A stretch of DNA of 64,000 bases. It comes from Lineus longissimus. Taxonomy: Eukaryota > Nemertea > Pilidiophora > Heteronemertea > Lineidae. Of the stretch, positions 46,216 to 57,273 are shown piece by piece. The notes under the pieces were generated by a model, which saw only the letters and a list, made by a program, of their open reading frames with translations, had not been told where the DNA came from and did no database searches. Location of the stretch: positions 13,020,501 to 13,084,500 of the forward strand of contig NC_088320.1 of assembly GCF_910592395.1 (NCBI RefSeq), in the 5' to 3' direction. The stretch's first letter is position 1, and each line of letters opens with the position of its first letter. The position numbers were made by a program, and so were the translations under genes.

Positions 46216-47448
46216 TAATTGAGGATTTTTTAGAATTGCCTATCAATACATTATCTGCACCGAGCCCCCCCCCCCCCCCCCCCCAACCACGTCCCCGGAT
46301 ATGCGCCTGTAACTTAAATGTTGTTTTACAAAATGGCTATTTAAACCCTTCTCTTTCATTCTAGTGGTATATTTGATGAACTTCTGCTAAAAAGTATTTG
46401 GCCACAAACGGGAGGCTTGTCCAAACCAGCTTAACCATTTTAAACGATAATCAGACCACTTTAGAATATTACAATATGTTTATAATTTTCAGAAGAAGTG
46501 TGCTCCGGGATATCAATTAACACAGAATTATGGAAATTTGTATAACGATCGAGTATATTGTCGAATATAACAAATGCTGACAGAAATTGGCAACATGTTA
46601 TGTTGTTGGTCACCAAATTTAGAACGTTTTGACACGGAATCAATAAAATGTTTTCTCCTGATTGAACTTCAATTGACAACTTCATTTAAACTATCATGGT
46701 TACAGCGAGGATTGGCCATGCACTTAGAGAAGGTATCTTGTTGGTGTTTGCCATGCTATCAAAATATTCTTGTGTCAAGTGTGAGAAGTGTAGATTGACA
46801 TGTGTGTAAGATTGCAGCAGTTTCCTGATGCAGCGAGTACACGAGTACACTATTACGGATCGCTAGATATTGGATGTTGGTTCTAAATACAGTAGAATAA
46901 AACCATCAGCCGATACCCAGTTTAACGTAAGTTTGCCTACCCAGAGGTGAGATCTTGACTCACAGTTTCGATGCAAGAGGGACTGCGGTCGCTCAGCAGA
47001 GAGATACCGAAAGAACCAACTAAAATACTCGATATATGTTTCATGATTTTGTTGGGATAATTTTACAGAGAGGGGGATTAACTTGATAGAATATAGAACA
47101 ACCCAATAGGCCTAATTAGTGGATAGAAGCGCAGGCGGGATATGACCTACCTTGGCTATGAGGCCATATCAGGAACGGGGGAACATGATTTTCATGCCTG
47201 GCTATAGACAATTTAGCCTTCAGCCTCACATACATGTAGCTGAGGAATAATCGGAAATTATGGATTACCGTAGAAATTACCCGCGTCCCTGATATGCGTC
47301 CATTGCTAGGATGGTCGAAGAGAAAAAGCCACGTTTCCTAGTTTGTGCCCATATGTTACCCTTCGGGAGTCAAACGTGTCATCAGATCATCGGAAAGGAC
47401 CAATCACAAAATGCTAGCATGGGATGATACACTCGTGTTCGACACAAT
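46216..47448. other. No gene recognised (unit 2)
   Basis: Includes a C homopolymer of about 18 at 46266-46284. The same position in unit 1 (34440) is a shorter, interrupted C run. Confidence 0.45.
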
Positions 47449-48394
47449 ATGTTGTCGTTTAATGCAGTAATCGCAGGTTTGCTAACCTTAACTGACACCA
47501 GCTTGGCTCACGTAAATATTAACCACATGTCTGATCCAAAAATGTATGCTCTAAGGCCTAGAATGGTAAAGTCCAAAAATATAACAAACAGTGTTTCTGG
47601 ACACTGTTCAAACACGATAGCTGACCTAGACTCTGCGTCAAAACATGAGTCAGTCGGCAAAATAACATGGCCTGTACAACTGGCACACTATGAAACATCC
47701 AATGTGAAAACGCTCAAGAAGAAGAAGTTGTTGGGTAGCACATTTTCCATTTTCTCGCTAACCGCAGAACAAACCAAAGGCGCTATTTTTCGTATTAGTT
47801 GATACAAAGCATTCATGAAGAACATCGGAACTGTAATTTCCTGAACACTCCGGTTGATTGTTGACTGTCACATATAAAATCACAGAAAAACAACTGTACC
47901 AATTCAAATTCATTACCACCGAATCTACTGTCAGGACTTTTCGAGTAAACACAATCTTTATGCTCTTACTACCAATAGGATCAACCCATTTACAACTCTC
48001 ATCGGCGACAAAACAAAGATGGACGTCTTCAATGACGTATGGTTCAGGTATCAATCTAACGAAAGCCTATTCCCTTGGGAAAAATTACCTAATAGTTGAA
48101 GCTGACAAAAAACACGATCAATTTCGTAAAACACACGAGGTGAATGGGACGTTTCTAAATATGTACGAAATCGGTAACCATGGTAGCGAGGGAAAAAAAG
48201 GTGGTTAAAATCAAAAACAAATTTATTACTAGTGGGAGTGGCTAAATGAGGTTACTGGTATCCTTTCCAGCCAGCTTTTTCATGTTGTTCTCTATCCAAA
48301 CAAGGAGGGTGAATTCGTTGGCTGGCCTAGAAGGAATATAGTTAGTGGCCGGAGTATACCTCTAACTGCAAAGATCTATAGTCATACGTCTTAA
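47449..48394 (+). pseudogene. Decayed relative of the orphan protein, unit 2
   Basis: Matches the unit 1 remnant closely. The signal-peptide-like start MLSFNAVIAGLLTLTDTSLA is kept, and the same frame changes are shared, so decay preceded the duplication. Confidence 0.6.
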
Positions 48395-48559
48395 TGAATA
48401 TGAGTAACTAAAATGAACAGAATTCGATCCAAGGCGACCAGTTACGTCCAAGAGTGCGATTTTTTTACACTATAATTATTCCAGGTAGTAATTCAGGTTT
48501 TCCAGCACCATTAACACTGGTTGTTGAAAAGAGGTTAATGGCTCGAGGGAGAGTGGTTC

Positions 48560-48641
48560 GTATACACCCCCATTGAACTATATTATCGAAGAAGGTATAA
48601 AAGCACCAGACCCTGGCCTATTCGAGCACTTGGCATTTGCG
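48560..48641. repeat. Ngaro A1 repeat with TATA box
   Basis: Matches A2 (59011-59093) from GTATACACCC(C/T)CATTGAAC through GCACTTGGCATTTGCGC with about three differences. Confidence 0.9.
48596..48603 (+). promoter_or_regulatory. TATA box in the Ngaro A1 repeat
   Basis: TATAAAAG, a consensus TATA box. The copy in A2 (59049-59056) is identical. It is a likely start site for the element's RNA a few tens of bases downstream. Confidence 0.6.
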
Positions 48642-48927
48642 CCTCATTGCGCTTGGTCGTTCCCCTTCAATTCATGGTAAGACTCTCGTATTCTCTATTA
48701 TTCCGATTTCTGCAGGCTCGGTGTTTGAGCGGGCTACGCCTTTTTGGCCTATATTTTAGGCAGGCGCTGTGCATCTTCCTGTGCATTTCGTTTCTAGTCT
48801 AGTCGGCGATGCCTATGTCGGTTCTTGTTGTCCAATTTGTCCATTTGTATATTTTCTCGTCTTTCCCGATTTTATTCGTATTTTCGTGGCATGTATATTG
48901 TGAATGTCTCTATGTGTCTTTCTGCCA

Positions 48928-49125
48928 TGCGAGCCTTTGTGCTGGGGCAGTGTGTAGCCTTGCGAGCCTTGAGCTGGGGCCAGCCTTGCGAGCCTTCGGG
49001 CTGGGGCAATAGCCTTGCGAGCCTTCGGGCTGGGGCAATAGCCTTGCGAGCCTACGGGCTGGGGCAATAGCCTTGCGAGCCTTCGGGCTGAGGCAATAGC
49101 CTTGCGAGCCTTCGGGCTGGGGCAG
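48928..49125 (+). repeat. 29 bp tandem array of UNCG-tetraloop hairpins in the Ngaro leader
   Basis: About seven units of the type GCGAGCCTTCGGGCTGGGGC + AATAGCCTT. In the four best units AGCC-TTCG-GGCT folds as a hairpin with a C(UUCG)G loop. One unit has TACG instead, still within the UNCG class. Outer units are degenerate (CTTTGT, CTTGA). The array lies between a possible leader donor (ATG/GTAAGA at 48677) and the acceptor TCATTAG before the gag ATG at 49288. It may therefore be present only in unspliced RNA. Confidence 0.85.
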
Positions 49126-49287
49126 CATGCTGGTTTGGGTTAGTGGCGTTTTGATGTATGCGTTGAGTGAAGTCTCTGGAAATTTACGTCGGGGGGTAGA
49201 AAGCGGTGCCTGTGCGCAGCGTTGCAGAATTGTTGCAAGCTGTTGTCTGCTATACCTTCATTTATGTTTATATGTTTCTATCATTAG

Positions 49288-49596
49288 ATGGTGCAGCCGA
49301 CGGTGTTGAAAAGAAGGCACTCCTTGGTGGGGAGAAACTTGCTCCCCCTCATCAAAAAGTTAGCGGTAGTGAATCCGGCATGCCCGCCAAAAGAGTTCAC
49401 CCACGTCGCTGGTGAGCCGTTGTCTGCGCTTTCCCCGTCGGAGATAGCAAGGGAGTTCAAGACAATAACGGGAGAGGATTCAGTGTCAATACTCAAACTC
49501 GTGAGTTGGGAAGCCGACTTCGAAGCATTATGCCTACTTCTGCATTATACAATTATTGTGGCAAACGAGTTCGGTCAGCCTTCTGCTCAGGTTTTA
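49288..49596 (+). CDS. Ngaro gag-like protein, N-terminal exon (interrupted by LINE)
   Basis: Begins at ATG after a TCATTAG acceptor-like site: MVQPTVLKRRHSLVGRN. It contains GEPLSALSPSEIAREFKTI and a hydrophobic stretch before the break. Reading frame is lost at the LINE insertion after GCTCAGGTTTTA. GTTTTA recurs at 53993 followed by AAG and a GTAAAT donor, so the exon originally ended about one codon past the insertion point. Phase is 0 on both sides of the following intron (54002-54275). Function is inferred from position and the downstream CCHC exon. Confidence 0.65.
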
Positions 49597-49783
49597 TTTA
49601 TATTTTTTTTATTTATTTATTCGTGTAAAATACATGTACAATATTTGATATAACATGACAAGACATTGGATTATGAACAAAATAAAACGTACATGCATTA
49701 CACTGGTAACCATGTAGGTCGAGACCTATTATATGGCACCAGATAATATGGGTTGTGTCGTCGGGGTGCCGGCGACATGCGCA

Positions 49784-52710
49784 CTAAGTGGGCCGACAGT
49801 TTGCACAACGGCAGAAAGTGACGAAAGTGCACATGTCGTCGACATCCAAACGATCCAACCTGTCAAAATAATAAACATTAAGGGACGATTTAAAATGCAT
49901 TTTTTTCAAATTATGTAATTGGACCGGGAGGCTGTTCCACAGCTTCGGTGTCCTCACCCAGTATGAGGCACCGAACGTCTCCGAGTGGAATCTCGGCTGC
50001 GCCAGTCGTAAACCGTCGCCCCTTACAGCCGGGGTTATATAAAAACGTGCATTAAAATCCAGGACATTATAATAAGAATCGTGCATAAAAACTAGATCCT
50101 TGATTTCCCGACGGTACGACAGGGGCAGCAGAGACAACGCTCGCAGACGCTCCACATATGGCATATCAGGGCCTAAAATGTGACGAGTCGCCCTCCGCTG
50201 GACACGCTCTAAAGTTTCAAGATCACGTCGCACATGTGTGTCGAATACCACCGTACCATATTCAAGGCGACTATGCACAAGTGATTTATACAACATGATA
50301 TTCAAATTAACGTCTGCAGTACGCCCGCATACACGCCTGATCATACCCCACATTCTACTTGCACTGCTTGCAATACCATTGACATGAGATGACCATGACA
50401 GGTCCGAAGAAAAGACAATACCAAGATCCTTGAATTTATCAACCCGAGACAATGCAAAACCATTGATATTGTAAAAGAAGTGTGTCGGATTTAACTTCCT
50501 AGTAACACTCATGACCATGCATTTGCTTGGGCTAAATGTCATGCCCCACCGTTTACTCCAAGCGTACAATTTATCAAGGTCGGTCTGAAGTAGCAGACAG
50601 TCTGTTACAGCTTTATCTCCCTACACATTTTGGAATCATCGGCAAAAAGATCCATGGCAGTACCGTCACTAACGACCTCAGCAATATCATTTACGTACAA
50701 TAAGAATAAAAGCGGGCCTAAAATTGACCCTTGCGGCACACCAGACAGTACATCTAAAAGTGATGACTCCGAGCCATTAATCACAACTCTCTGCTTCCTA
50801 TTTGTAAGATACGACGTTAACCAACTCAGAAGACGTCCACAGATTCCAAAGGAACGAATCTTATGTAATAAGAGGCAATGGGGAACGGAATCGAAAGCTT
50901 TAGCAAAATCCAAATATATAACATCAGTTTGACCCCCACTATCTAAGACCTGACCCAGTCTATGCTGGAACTGAACAAGCTGAGTGGCCGTTGACCGCCT
51001 GTTACAGAAGCCATGCTGGCCTTTATAGACTGACGGACTTAAGACTGGATAGATACTGTTATAAATGCAACGTTCCATTACTTTAGAAACCACAGATAGG
51101 AGAGACACGGGTCTATAATTTGAAATCAAATGCTTGTCTCCCTTCTTGTACACTGGCACAACGTTAGCGATTTTCCAATCGTTTGGTAAAACACCTGTCT
51201 GCATTGAAACGTTGAATAAAAATGCGAGTGAAGAACACAGTGTAGAGGCACACTCCCTCAGAACACGATTAGAGACCCTGTCAGGCCCACAGGCCTTAGT
51301 CTTGTCCAGCCTGTTTAATACCGATTTCACCTCAACTGCTGTAAAGTTAACAGAATCAAGGTTATAATTATCATACATAGTAACATCAGGTTTTCTCAAG
51401 TCGTTGTGATGAGAAAAATTGAATTAAAAATAACCATTGAAGGCATTTGCCTTGCGCAGAGGAGTCACAAAAGACTCATTGCCCAGCTTGGCTGTCTCTG
51501 GTACAGAGTTTGATTTGGTTTTTGCGTGATAGAAGTTCCAAAAACGTTTTGGGTTTCTACGCACTTCTGATCCAAGATTGTTTACATTCGCTTTGTATTT
51601 GTCACGGGTCAAATTTCTGAGTTCATTGCGCAGGCGCCGGTATTTCCTCCAACTAGAGTCACTGTTCCTGTTTTTTGCGCAGCGGCGGGCAGCATTCACT
51701 TTTGTTGACATGCGTCTCACTTCGCGGTCAATCCATGGCGGATAGCTTTTGTCACGAATAGTTTTCCGCGGAATAAAGCGGTCTAATCCAGTGTTATACA
51801 CATCTAGCCACTCTGACCACAAATTGTCAATGCCGTCCTGGCCATTTTGCAAACAGAAATCAGAGTTGGGACCAAGCTCGTCACAAAGGAATGACCTTAG
51901 ACCTGTGTAGTCCGCACGCGTAAAGTCATAAACAACGCGCGAAATTCCAACACGACGGGGCATTCTAGTACGGAAATTCGACACTACGGGAAAATGATCA
52001 GAATCGTACATTCCTGGCCATGTTTCCGTGTCACTGAATCGCTCTGGTTAATTTGTCAGGATTAAGTCGAGTATGTTTCCATGCTTATGAGTAGGGTTGA
52101 GGACGAGCTGTGTTAACCAGAAATCGTTCACGATATTACAAAACTCCCCTGACACATGAGAGCCATTGACACTAGACACAGTGTCCCAATTGATGCTCGG
52201 AATGTTTAGGTCGCCTGAGAGACAAATATTGCTGAATTCTCCCTCACAACTTTTGAGAACGTCCCTGAGGTCCCCCAGGAACGCCATCTGCTCATCGACA
52301 TTATCCGGTGGATTATAGCACACAATAAGAGCAAAAGGCTCGTCAGAATCTGGTTTGACCTCGCACACAAGAATCTCGGAGTTTTCTTTTTCCAGATCAG
52401 TTCTACGGTACGACGGCATGTCCGATCTACATGCCATTAGAACGCCGCCACCACGTTCTTGGTCCTGCGAGTTGCGGTCCCTTCGATGGATGGTGTACGA
52501 AGGCGGCAGTATTTCACCGTCTGCTACCTCTGCGTTTAACCAAGTCTCCGAAACACACACGAAATCAAACTGATTACAAAGCACCAACTGCTGGAATTGC
52601 GCCAGCTTATTTTTCGACCGATTTACAGTTTTTAGACTACGAGCGTTCAGCAACATAAATGAGTGGCCATCCCTGACTGCATGTTCTCCAGCGGAGTTGT
52701 CTCGACACAT
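49784..52710 (-). pseudogene. LINE ORF2: endonuclease and reverse transcriptase, broken
   Basis: The N-terminal apurinic-type endonuclease is recognisable by LLNARSLK, CVSETWLN, SGDLNIPSINWD and YDSDHFPVV. The RT follows with ACGPDRVSNRVLRECA, SNYRPVSLLSVVSKVMERC, VIYLDFAKAFDSVPH (catalytic Asp), GVPQGSILGPLLFLLYVND and LFADDSK (catalytic Asp pair). The C-terminal part has YKSLVHSRLEYGTVVF and RTPKLWNSLP. Breaks are a TAA at 52048-52050, a TAA at 51424-51426, and a frameshift near 50620 just after the FADD motif. The order and motifs fit the CR1/jockey superfamily. I cannot assign a clade without alignment. Confidence 0.88.
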
Positions 52711-52719
52711 TGCGTCATC

Positions 52720-53764
52720 CTAGCGGTTTGCATTCGCTCCACGGTTATATCCTTCCTGGCGGTTGTTCGTGTTTCGTGTTACTGTTTGGTTACCCTGAGG
52801 TCGATTTCGGCTATTCATTTTATCGTTTCGATTATTCTCGTTGGGGACATATTTCTGTTGCTTGGCGACCACTCGCGAGCCTTTGACCTCAAGCACGTCG
52901 CCAGCGCCTGGGAGATTTTTCACAATTGTCCGTATATTATTCTCGGCGATTCTCTGTGACAGAGGCTTATCGTTCGAAATATACACATTACTGTACTGAC
53001 GACACTCCTTAAGCGATTGTTTAGCGTCCATTATCAGAGATTTGTCCTCATACGACCGGCACGTGGCAATAATCAGGCCTGGGCGGTCATTGTATGAGCG
53101 TTTGCGTTCGACTTTTTGAAAAGACAAGTCCTTCAGCTTTAGCCCTTCCCGCAAAAGGGCTTGTGTCTTGTTTGCGACATTTTCATTCTTTCCCTCCTGT
53201 AGATTTCGAATCACAATAATTCAAAAACTCCGCGGAGTCATCCGACTTTCTTCTAAGAGCAGCCACCTGAGCTTTCACTTCTGCCACTTCCACTTTTACT
53301 TTCTCACTAACGATGTCGTTCACCTTGCGTAACACAGATTCCTCAATTGTCCGCTCAAGCGTATTAATCTGGTCCGTAAGCTTTCTCTCTATATCATTGA
53401 CGTTGCCCGTAAGGTTAAGTATAGCATTCATAATGTCCTTGTTACTGAACGTTTTCTGACCTGGGTTTTTCGGCGTCTTTGTCGCAGCCGTTGCACGAAT
53501 CGGTGAAGACCCCCCGGCGGCGTTAATACAGGAGGGCACTGGTGATGAAACATCATCTGAAGAACCGGTAACGTCAGAACAGCCTACAGCTCCACAAACA
53601 CTCACATCGGCAAGGATCGTCATATCACTTTCACCTGACACCTTTCGCCATTTTAGAAGCGACCCTATGTCTGTTTCACACAGGGTCTTAGACCGACCAC
53701 GCTTATTTGCGCGTACGGGTGCATGCTTTGTCGTGCTTTGTGTTTGGTCTTTGATCGACGCCAT
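52720..53764 (-). pseudogene. LINE ORF1: RNA-binding-type protein, one frameshift
   Basis: Starts at ATG 53764 (MASIKDQTQSTTKHAPVRAN) after an in-frame upstream stretch. It has a basic N-terminus, then a coiled-coil-like segment (ERKLTDQINTLERTIEESVL), and after a one-base frame change near 53213 a domain with VIRNLQEGKNENV, ALLREGLKLKD and RPGLIIATCRS. That is the layout of the RRM-like domain in L1-type ORF1 proteins. The tail is Asn/Arg/Gln rich (RNTNNRQEGYNRGANANR), likely RNA binding. The ORF2 start follows directly. Confidence 0.75.
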
Positions 53765-54275
53765 CTTGTTATATTCCCAACTCACCAACGACAGTGATCA
53801 AGTCCGCCTTTTTCACAGAATAACAACACGTTAACCGACTGAAGCCAAGATATTCCAAACGTGCTGTTCCTTAGTTGATTTATGAGACCCCTGAAAGACT
53901 AGTTTGTGCACGTAAAATCGTTGTAAAGTTCGAAAATTCAGGAGCTCCAAAAACTTTCAACTACCTACACCTACACCCACTCCTCACTCCTCGTTTTAAA
54001 GGTAAATGCTATTTTTAACGTAATATCTATTCGTTCGTTATATGACGTTTGAAGTTTTTATACCTATTGGAGTCTTCATGCTAACATGAGAGTGTCTCTT
54101 GCATTTCTCACCCTAGTAAAATTGCAGTTTCCTCAGAGAAAACTTCATTTGCATATTTTGGGTTGTATGTACGTCTTGATTCCAGCATGGTTTGCTTAAG
54201 TGTATAGGATAGTTCTCTCGTTTCGGTCAAGCTTTGTATTAAAGGGTTTCAATACTAGTCTTTTCCTTTTTTCAG

Positions 54276-54947
54276 AAACCGGAGGTACTTACAGTAGAAG
54301 AGAGTGCTGCAAGCGCCCCAGCTTGTCCGCAACCTCCCAAGAAGCCTAGAATTGAAAACCGATCGGAAGTAGCAAGGGCGAGGGAAAAGGTGCGTTTGCT
54401 GGCCTCTCAGGACGAGCCCAATGAGAGTTTGATTCTTTTGTATCTTGATGAGTTAGCTACTGAGGCAAACTCGGTTAATGACAAAGATGCGCCAATTTTC
54501 GACGATCTATACCGTCAGGCAAAAAGAAACCAAGGCAGAGTAGATTTGGCTAAGTTAGCGCTCACCGTTGTTGGCGGAGGTGAAGCAGATATAGTTTCGA
54601 AAGCCTTAAGTAAATGTTTGAAGGAAACCGCTGCCGTTTCGCCGCCAAAGCTTAAGAGATCTCCATCCCCCCCTCCTAGAGTTTCTGCACCTTCTCCGCT
54701 TACAAATTTATACCCGGAGCTATCGGCATTGGCCTCAATTTCCCAAGCCCTTGGCCCCCTTTTTGGGGGCAACTCTTACAGAGGTGCTTATGGCAGAGGT
54801 TCATATTCAAACGCAAGGCGCTCAAGAGGTCGTGGTGGGGGGTATGGAGGTCGAGGCGCTATGGCATGCTTTTTCTGCAATTCAAATGACCATTTCATTA
54901 GAGATTGCGATAAAATGAAGGCCGTTAAGCATTTGGGTAATAACTAG
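54276..54947 (+). CDS. Ngaro gag-like protein, C-terminal exon with CCHC knuckle
   Basis: Begins after a CTTTTTTCAG acceptor in the same phase as the N-terminal exon. It holds Pro-rich and acidic-helix segments (LILLYLDELATEANS), an RG/GY-rich patch (YGRGSYSNARRSRGRGGGYG) and a terminal zinc knuckle CFFCNSNDHFIRDC (C-x2-C-x4-H-x4-C). This points to RNA binding and packaging. The stop TAG is at 54945-54947; RT follows after about 110 bp that contains an acceptor-like TTTTGCAG. Confidence 0.8.
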   Translation, partial: KPEVLTVEESAASAPACPQPPKKPRIENRSEVARAREKVRLLASQDEPNESLILLYLDELATEANSVNDKDAPIFDDLYRQAKRNQGRVDLAKLALTVVGGGEADIVSKALSKCLKETAAVSPPKLKRSPSPPPRVSAPSPLTNLYPELSALASISQALGPLFGGNSYRGAYGRGSYSNARRSRGRGGGYGGRGAMACFFCNSNDHFIRDCDKMKAVKHLGNN

Positions 54948-55061
54948 GCTCCTTCTCTTGACCCGGGATAAACTGTCCTAGTGGAACCTCGGTTTCACGT
55001 GGGTCGTGAGTTGAGCCTTTTGTCCTTCTAAATCCTAAGTTGAGCTTATATCATTTTGCAG

Positions 55062-57263
55062 TCCATTTTGGGGTTTGCTATCCCAGATTGGGAATATGAG
55101 GTGGATTTTGATCCCCTTTCCATATCTTCCCATACACGAACCCCAGTTTGGACGACGGTAGAGGGACAAGAGGCTCAATTCCCGGCCCGCAACAATTGCC
55201 CGCGATTTGAAGATATTATGCTACGCGATGAATCATATGATATAGCTGCCTTGCCGTTGAGAAACCCGGATTTTTTCGTACCTGGTCAGTTGCATGATTT
55301 TATGGTTGAATGGGATGAAATCATTTCGATTGTAGAACCGACTGTTCCCGCTGTTGGAAAAGTTAGAAAATTGATAGAACATGGTGTGGACATTAACGAT
55401 TTTTGGGTGCCATTTAACGGAAGCTTTAAAGGGGAGAATTTTCATTCTGAAAAGCCTCCCTCTCGTTACTTTAAAAATTCAAAGAGTTGTGCAAAGTTTG
55501 GAGAGTTCATATCAAAGGAATTAACACGTAGATTAGAAAATGGTTCTCTGCAGCTTCTTGGTAAAGTGGGGGACGTTCAGCTTCCAAGCATCATTATGCC
55601 TCTTACGGTAGAGCCAACAAAGCCTCGCCTATGTCATGACGATCGTTTTCTAAATTTATGGATGAAAAGTTGTTCTTTCAGTCTGGAAACTTTAAACCAT
55701 GTTTTCAGGCTTGTAGACCAAGGGGCAAAGATGATCTCCACAGATGAAAAATATGGTTATGATCACGTCTTTCTCACTGCTGGAAGCAGAACATATTTTG
55801 GAATCCAGTTTGCGGGGAACCTAATGGTCCCGACCACGCTTCCTTTTGGATGGAAGGAATCCGCGTATGTATACCAGTCTATTGGAATAGTTGCGACTCA
55901 TTATTTGAGGCATTTTGGGATAAAGAATACGCTGTATATTGACGACCGTTGGGCGGCAGAATCAATTGCTGCCTCGTCTAAGCATTCTATTCCTATTGAA
56001 AACGTCAGGTATGCCTTGCTGCAACTCCTCACTAGGCTTGGCTATACATTTGCACTCAGCAAAATAAATGTTGTCATGGCAACCTTTCTTAGGCATCTAG
56101 GCTTTATAGTTGATTCAATTAGAATGGCGTACATTTTGCCGGAAGACAAGAAAAGAAAGTTTATTGATCTTCGTGAGCAAATCCTCGCCTCTAAAGAAGT
56201 AGATGTCAAAACTTTGCAACGTTTTGCGGGAAAATGCATCTCTATGCTGATAGCAGTTCCGGCGGCAAGTTTGTATACAAGGAAAGTGAACTCGGCAATC
56301 TCGCGCGCATTGAGGAATAATAAGCCGGTTTCAATGTCTGGAAAATTGAAAACTGAGATCCTCCATTGGCGTTTTTTGGATGATTGGAATAGTTGTCATC
56401 CCTGGCGCCCGGAGTTTCATAAACAAATAGTGATTGCGACGGATGCCTCCCTTTATAAATACGCGGCTGTAGTTACTCAGGGTGACGCCAAAGGTATCTC
56501 TACGTCTGATTTCTGGGACTCAAATGATCGTCGCCCGATTCACTTGAAGGAGGCGGGTGCTCTCCTCCATTCCTTGCAGGCTTTAGGCCCGTCTGTCAAA
56601 GATCACAGAATTGATGTTCTCACAGATAGCATGGCTTTAGTCTGCGCGTGGGCTAACCAGGGTTCTATATCATCGAACCTAAATGATATCATAAAGCAAA
56701 TATTTCAGTTCGTCTTTCAGTCCAACATTTGTCTCAAGCTCTCTTATATCCCTTCTGCCCAAAACCCTGCAGATAAGCTATCTAGGTCAATTGATCCAAA
56801 TGACGTAATGTTGTCAGAATGGGCTTGGGCGCAAGTAGAGGGAAAATTTGGCCCGCATTCGGTGGACCGCATGGCCCTAGATTCGAATGCCATGCGCGCA
56901 TCCTGCGGTAGCTCTTCAAAGCATCTTACTCCTTGTCCGTCACCAAAATCAGCGGGGATTAATGTATTTGCCCAAGACATTGCTTTGGAGGCAAACCCGT
57001 ACGTTTTCCCTCCGCAATCATTAGTTCTACCGGTAGTATCGTTGCTCCGACAGCAGAAGGTGCATTTATGCACGATGGTAGTAGTTATGTCGCAAGAGCA
57101 TGCTATCTCTTTTCCCCTGTTGAAGCAATACTCTATTGACGGTTTCTCTTTGGGCCATTTGGAAGATAAAAATGTGGTAAGAGTGCCGTCTAAAGTTGGT
57201 TTTATAGACGACCCCTTCGGTTTGCAATGGCCTCTGTATGTGTACAGGTTATCCTTTGATTAA
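55062..57263 (+). CDS. Ngaro reverse transcriptase-RNase H
   Basis: An open frame of about 733 codons beginning at an acceptor-like TTTTGCAG/TCC; no ATG start is convincing, so it is probably expressed by splicing or reinitiation. RT motifs are IIMPLTVEPTKPRLCHDDR, STDEKYGYDHV (catalytic Asp near residue 228), PFGWKESAYVYQS and YIDDRW (near 294). RNase H shows IATDASLYKYA, LKEAGALL, VLTDSMALV and SAQNPADKLSR, giving the D-E-D-D set. No lesion is visible. The C-terminal ~130 residues after the last Asp are not assigned. Confidence 0.88.
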   Translation, partial: SILGFAIPDWEYEVDFDPLSISSHTRTPVWTTVEGQEAQFPARNNCPRFEDIMLRDESYDIAALPLRNPDFFVPGQLHDFMVEWDEIISIVEPTVPAVGKVRKLIEHGVDINDFWVPFNGSFKGENFHSEKPPSRYFKNSKSCAKFGEFISKELTRRLENGSLQLLGKVGDVQLPSIIMPLTVEPTKPRLCHDDRFLNLWMKSCSFSLETLNHVFRLVDQGAKMISTDEKYGYDHVFLTAGSRTYFGIQFAGNLMVPTTLPFGWKESAYVYQSIGIVATHYLRHFGIKNTLYIDDRWAAESIAASSKHSIPIENVRYALLQLLTRLGYTFALSKINVVMATFLRHLGFIVDSIRMAYILPEDKKRKFIDLREQILASKEVDVKTLQRFAGKCISMLIAVPAASLYTRKVNSAISRALRNNKPVSMSGKLKTEILHWRFLDDWNSCHPWRPEFHKQIVIATDASLYKYAAVVTQGDAKGISTSDFWDSNDRRPIHLKEAGALLHSLQALGPSVKDHRIDVLTDSMALVCAWANQGSISSNLNDIIKQIFQFVFQSNICLKLSYIPSAQNPADKLSRSIDPNDVMLSEWAWAQVEGKFGPHSVDRMALDSNAMRASCGSSSKHLTPCPSPKSAGINVFAQDIALEANPYVFPPQSLVLPVVSLLRQQKVHLCTMVVVMSQEHAISFPLLKQYSIDGFSLGHLEDKNVVRVPSKVGFIDDPFGLQWPLYVYRLSFD

Positions 57264-57273
57264 GTAATTAGGA

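Larger units (their letters stand above)
49597..53992 (-). mobile_element. CR1/jockey-type LINE nested in the Ngaro gag exon
   Basis: A 4.4 kb minus-strand element with an A-rich 3' end at 49597-49640 (minus-strand AATAAATAAAT-type tail), two ORFs, and a 5' leader ending at 53992. Candidate target duplication is GTTTTA (49591-49596 and 53993-53998). ORF2 has endonuclease and RT domains; ORF1 is RNA-binding type. It is near full length, but two stops in ORF2 and a frameshift in each ORF make it inactive. Confidence 0.88.

Noticed and set aside
48809-49128. ORFs through the 29 bp array on both strands
   Set aside because: Open only because the repeat has no stops; 29 is not a multiple of 3, so the peptide is not periodic as a real repeat protein would be.
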